Source: JBCBAP01 sp038532435 (lineage in GTDB: Bacteria; Pseudomonadota; Alphaproteobacteria; Rhodobacterales; Rhodobacteraceae). Taken from it: a stretch of 64,000 bases of DNA. Made by a program: the position numbers and the translations under genes. The stretch covers positions 1 to 64,000 of the forward strand of contig JBCBAP010000010.1 of assembly GCA_038532435.1 (NCBI GenBank), written 5' to 3'. The notes beneath the pieces were generated by a model that searched no databases, was not told where the DNA came from, and saw only the letters and a program-made list of their open reading frames with translations. Position 1 is the first letter of the stretch. Each line of letters begins with the position of its first letter. Of the stretch, positions 61,218 to 64,000 are shown one piece after another.

Positions 61218-61894
61218 GGCAAGGACAACCAGTTGCGGTGCGCACAAAGGGCACGGCCCGCGTCGTTTTCCGGGGCTGCGAGCAACTTCGCGGTAGGGGC
61301 ATCCTCGACAATCCGGCCCTCATCCATGACGATCAGCCGTCCCACATGACAGGCTGCGAGGCCAAGATCGTGGGTGATGAGAAGGAGTGCCGTGCCATGC
61401 TCGGACAGAAACCCGTCCAGCAGCGCCATGGTGTCGGCGGCGATCACGGGATCAAGGGCGGATGTCGGCTCGTCCATAACCAGCAGGTCCGGCGATCCGA
61501 CCAGCGCCATCGCGATTACGAAGCGTTGCTGCATCCCGCGGCTCCAGCTCCAGGGACGTTTGCGCAAGTCACCCCCTTCGATGCGCAGCGCGGCGAAAAG
61601 CTCCTGCTGGCGGGTCCGGTCGGGTTCCAGCCCCGCGCCGCGCTCCGCCTCCGTCCAGTGGAACCCCATGGACCGCAGGGGATCGAGTGCCTCATCCGGG
61701 CTCTGGGGGACATGCGCGACGCCATTCTGGTCGGCGCGCAGCCTGTCCACCAGAGCATGGCCCAGCGTGGACTTACCCGAACCTGACGCGCCGACGAGCC
61801 CGATCCGTTCCCCCCGCGCGATCCGGAGTGTCGTCGGGTGCAGGATGGTCCGGCCCGAACGGGATGCGCTCAGGCCGGTCGCTGTGATCGTCAT
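61211..61894 (-). CDS. ABC importer ATPase (NikD/DppD type)
   Basis: A 227-residue ATPase with Walker A GASGSGKST and Walker B LLVMDEPTSALDP. The signature reads SWSRGMQQRFVIAMAL in place of the LSGGMQQRV of NikD-type proteins. It is shorter than NikD and DppD, with few residues after the H-loop. Together with the overlapping partner it forms the motor of the importer. Confidence 0.9.
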   Translation of the reverse strand: MTITATGLSASRSGRTILHPTTLRIARGERIGLVGASGSGKSTLGHALVDRLRADQNGVAHVPQSPDEALDPLRSMGFHWTEAERGAGLEPDRTRQQELFAALRIEGGDLRKRPWSWSRGMQQRFVIAMALVGSPDLLVMDEPTSALDPVIAADTMALLDGFLSEHGTALLLITHDLGLAACHVGRLIVMDEGRIVEDAPTAKLLAAPENDAGRALCAHRNWLSLPC

Positions 61895-63414
61895 TTCTCG
61901 AACGCGGTCTCGTGCGTGAGCCAGTAGGTCTCCGTTGGATGAACGGCATAGCCGGTCAGTCCTGCGCGCGCGACGTTGACTTGCGATACATGGAAGACGG
62001 GGATCAAGGCAGCCTCCGCGGCGATGATCTCCTGCGCCCGATCATAGATCGCCTCCCGTCCGTCGCTGTCGAAGGTCGTGCGGCCGTCCGCGAGCAACTG
62101 GTCGAACTCCGCATTGCTGTATCCTTCCGCATTCGAGCCGCCATCGGAGCTCAACAGCGCCTCCAGCACCGCGCCCGGGTCACCTTGCGGTGTGGTCACC
62201 CAGGCCTGAAGAAACAGGTCGGCCTCGCCCGCTGCAACCGCATCATTGCTGGCGCCATATTCGCCCACGCTGATACGCGCGTCGACCCCGATGGCGGCGA
62301 GGAAGGCTTGCGTCAGCTCCGCGGTTGGCGGTAGCGCGGCGCGGGAGGAATATGTGACGATGTCGATCTGCAAGGGGACGCCGTCGAGCATCCAGACGCC
62401 CGCTTCCTTCACCGCTCCCGCCTCCGCCAGCAGCGCCTCCGCACCCGCGGGATCGTAGCTCGGCGCGATGTCCGTCGCCCAGCCCATGCCGGAGGGATAA
62501 ATGGTGCCTGCCGCTTGACCGCCGACCCCGGACAAGACGGCATCGACGATACCGTCGCGGTCGATGGCCTTTGAGACCGCCCGCCGGATGAGCGGGTTTG
62601 CGAGCGGGCCGCTGGTCGCGTTCACCGTGTAAAAGTAGAGCCGCGCGGTCGGTGCGGAGAACCCTTGCGCACCCGTCCCGGTGATCCGCGCAAAGTCGGC
62701 CTCGGGATAGTTGATCACCATGTCCACCTCACCGGCCTCGAAGGCGAGAGCCGCTGTGCCGGGATCCGGGATCCCGCGCACGCGAACTTCCTCAAACCCC
62801 GGCGTGCCGAGGCGGTAGTCCGGGTTCGCTTCAACGCGGTAAAGCTGCTCCGGCACCGCCTCGCGGAAGATGTAGGGGCCCGTGCCATTGATCGGAAACG
62901 CCTCCGAGGTGGGGCCAAGAACGGCGATCCCGGGCTCGGACAGTGTCCAGGGGAAGGCTGCGTTGGGGCTGTTCGTTTCGAACAGGATCACGCGCTCCCC
63001 GTCCGTGTCCATCGCGGCCACGTCCAGCAGGTTCGCAATCCGGGCATTGTAGCCGGGATGCTCTTCGTCCGAGATCGGGCCGATGGCGTCGATGACGGAC
63101 TGCGCGGTGACCGGCGTGCCGTCGTGAAAGGTCACCCCTTCCCGCAGCGTCACACGCCAGCTGGTCGGACCGGCCTGTTCTATTCCCTCGGCGAGGCGGG
63201 GGTAGAGGCCGAGGTCGTAGTCGATGCCCATCAGGGTTTCGGTCACGCCAGTCTGGTTCGACATCCAGCCATTGTAGCCCGCACGCGGGTCGGGCACCTC
63301 GTCACTGGAGACGAAGCCGACCGCGATTGTCAGGCTTCCCTCTTGTGCGGCGCCGGGGCTGGTGGCGACGAAGACCGCGAGGGCGGTTGCGGCCAGCCGG
63401 GTCAGAATCGACAT
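61891..63414 (-). CDS. Periplasmic binding protein (SBP_bac_5, peptide/nickel/metallophore type)
   Basis: A 507-residue exported receptor with signal MSILTRLAATALAVFVATSPGAA. The family pattern is clear: LYPRLAEGIEQAGPTSWRVTLREGVTFHDGTPVTAQSVIDAI and a late FDQLLADGRTTFDSDGREAIYDRAQEIIAAEAALIPVFHVSQV. Ligand class cannot be read directly; small NikDE-like ATPases and the zinc-linked DUF1826 neighbour make a metal or metal-chelator complex more likely than peptides. It overlaps the ATPase gene by 4 bp and follows the DUF6525 gene by 12 bp. Confidence 0.92.
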   Translation of the reverse strand: MSILTRLAATALAVFVATSPGAAQEGSLTIAVGFVSSDEVPDPRAGYNGWMSNQTGVTETLMGIDYDLGLYPRLAEGIEQAGPTSWRVTLREGVTFHDGTPVTAQSVIDAIGPISDEEHPGYNARIANLLDVAAMDTDGERVILFETNSPNAAFPWTLSEPGIAVLGPTSEAFPINGTGPYIFREAVPEQLYRVEANPDYRLGTPGFEEVRVRGIPDPGTAALAFEAGEVDMVINYPEADFARITGTGAQGFSAPTARLYFYTVNATSGPLANPLIRRAVSKAIDRDGIVDAVLSGVGGQAAGTIYPSGMGWATDIAPSYDPAGAEALLAEAGAVKEAGVWMLDGVPLQIDIVTYSSRAALPPTAELTQAFLAAIGVDARISVGEYGASNDAVAAGEADLFLQAWVTTPQGDPGAVLEALLSSDGGSNAEGYSNAEFDQLLADGRTTFDSDGREAIYDRAQEIIAAEAALIPVFHVSQVNVARAGLTGYAVHPTETYWLTHETAFEK

Positions 63415-63426
63415 GGACAGGTTCCT

Positions 63427-63699
63427 TCACTGGGAGTGGGGAGGGGAGGGGTGCATCGCCGATGGGTGGCGCGTCAGTGTCCGGGTTTCGGCCCGCGTCA
63501 GCAGGGCAAGGGCATCTTCAGCGCTGAGCCCTCTGGCACAGGCCCGCCGCCAGAGCCTGTGCGCCGATGACGGCGACCAGGGCAGGGCCGCTTCGGTCAG
63601 CCAACGACGCAGCGGCGCGGGCAGGGCGTCGAAGCTGCGCATAGCATCGCCTGACCTGCGCCGTTGCCGGAGCCCGGTCGCGCCGAGGTTCCGGGTCAT
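63427..63699 (-). CDS. DUF6525 family protein
   Basis: A 90-residue basic protein: MTRNLGATGLRQRRRSGDAMRSFDALPAPLRRWLTEAALPWSPSSAHRLWRRA, matching the small DUF6525 family I know from Rhodobacterales genomes. It has no signal, cysteines or known catalytic motif. Its start overlaps the DUF1826 stop (ATGA) and its stop lies 12 bp before the receptor gene, so it sits inside the importer operon. Function is unknown. Confidence 0.7.
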   Translation of the reverse strand: MTRNLGATGLRQRRRSGDAMRSFDALPAPLRRWLTEAALPWSPSSAHRLWRRACARGLSAEDALALLTRAETRTLTRHPSAMHPSPPHSQ

Positions 63700-64000
63700 C
63701 CGGCCTCCTCCGGATCTGCGACCGGATCGACAACGAGGACGAGGCGGGTCGTCCCCGTTCCTTCAATGGGTGGGGAGCGATGGAGCAGACCTGTGGCCGG
63801 CTGTTCCGGCCAAAGCGTCCCGCGCATCAGGATCGGCGCGCCGGTGGGAACGTTGAACACCCGCTTGGGCGCATTGCCGTCCGTCGAAATCCCGTACTGC
63901 GTACCGGGACCGCGGTACGTGCACACAAGCCGCGCGGTGATCGCGTCGATGTGGAACCGGCGACACGCGTCGCCGGTGATCGGATCGAGGCGCACACGCA
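63696..64000 (-). CDS. DUF1826 family protein (5'-partial, runs off window)
   Basis: The C-terminal about 100 residues of a protein that continues past the right edge. The segment CRRFHIDAITARLVCTYRGPGTQYGI followed by PTGAPILMRGTLWPEQPATGLLHRSPPIEGTGTTRLVLVVD fits DUF1826, a double-stranded beta-helix-like family often encoded beside COG0523 zinc GTPases. The His in FHID and the HRSPP His could bind metal. It is coupled to DUF6525 and lies upstream of the importer genes in the same direction. Confidence 0.7.
   Translation of the reverse strand, partial: RVRLDPITGDACRRFHIDAITARLVCTYRGPGTQYGISTDGNAPKRVFNVPTGAPILMRGTLWPEQPATGLLHRSPPIEGTGTTRLVLVVDPVADPEEAG

Noticed and set aside
1..64000. CRISPR arrays, tRNA/rRNA genes, prophage or IS elements
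   Set aside because: I looked for regular spaced repeats, tRNA-like ends, transposase or phage motifs and saw none that I could support.

Overview
The window is GC-rich (about 65% by eye) and gene-dense. It has the content of a marine alphaproteobacterium of the Rhodobacterales (Roseobacter group). Signs are a PcaQ-pobA-pcaCHG aromatic cluster, an HpsN-type sulfopropanediol dehydrogenase, TRAP and polyamine/peptide-type ABC importers, a BCCT osmolyte carrier, and the small proteins DUF6525 and DUF1826. I saw no rRNA, tRNA, CRISPR array or intact insertion sequence. One run of 100 N (12747-12846) is a scaffold gap that removes most of one gene.

Layout. 1-6.9 kb: the tail of a periplasmic cytochrome c protein, then an osmotic/ion-stress locus (BCCT carrier, unusual tethered two-domain osmolyte-binding lipoprotein, UspA-type protein, convergent KefB-like antiporter). 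7.0-12.3 kb: an orphan type VI secretion cargo module (DUF4123 adaptor, VasX-like effector of 1005 residues, membrane protein that is probably the immunity partner), preceded by a large inverted repeat. 13-17.5 kb: an RND efflux pump and its adaptor. 17.7-23.1 kb: a molybdenum hydroxylase operon (2Fe-2S subunit, molybdopterin subunit, dihaem cytochrome c, membrane protein, lipoprotein hydrolase) divergent from a TetR regulator, with a good dyad operator between them. 23.2-30.6 kb: a nitrogen/nucleobase salvage locus (DUF1989, cytosine-deaminase-like enzyme, polysaccharide-deacetylase/PuuE-like hydrolase, complete polyamine-type ABC importer) divergent from a BtpA-like barrel and a phosphoribosyltransferase.

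30.6-39.7 kb: small enzymes and housekeeping (GNAT, P-loop kinase, DUF4386, LysR, Hsp20, tdk, carB). A low-GC Mrr-type restriction endonuclease is inserted exactly between carB and tdk. 39.7-44.5 kb: pcaQ divergent from pobA-pcaC-pcaH-pcaG and a beta-keto-acid cleavage enzyme, which may replace the usual CoA transferase/thiolase end of the beta-ketoadipate pathway. 44.6-45.9 kb: HpsN-like dehydrogenase. 46-47.8 kb: a LuxR-type regulator fused to an alpha/beta-hydrolase fold that has lost its whole catalytic triad. 47.9-51.1 kb: cytochrome b561, small membrane protein, two-component system and PepSY protein, with a near-identical 16-bp box upstream of both target units. 51.3-54.7 kb: GNAT, exported pair including a YHYH protein, SRAP repair protein. 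54.9-58.8 kb: TRAP transporter and divergent GntR regulator. 58.8-64 kb: a NikABCDE/Opp-type importer in one operon with DUF6525 and DUF1826 genes, suggesting metal or metallophore uptake.

Most likely under-described items: the orphan T6SS cargo module, the fused osmolyte receptor, the catalytically dead hydrolase-LuxR sensor, the DUF1826-DUF6525-ABC operon, the carB-mrr-tdk insertion, and the shared box in the PepSY two-component locus.
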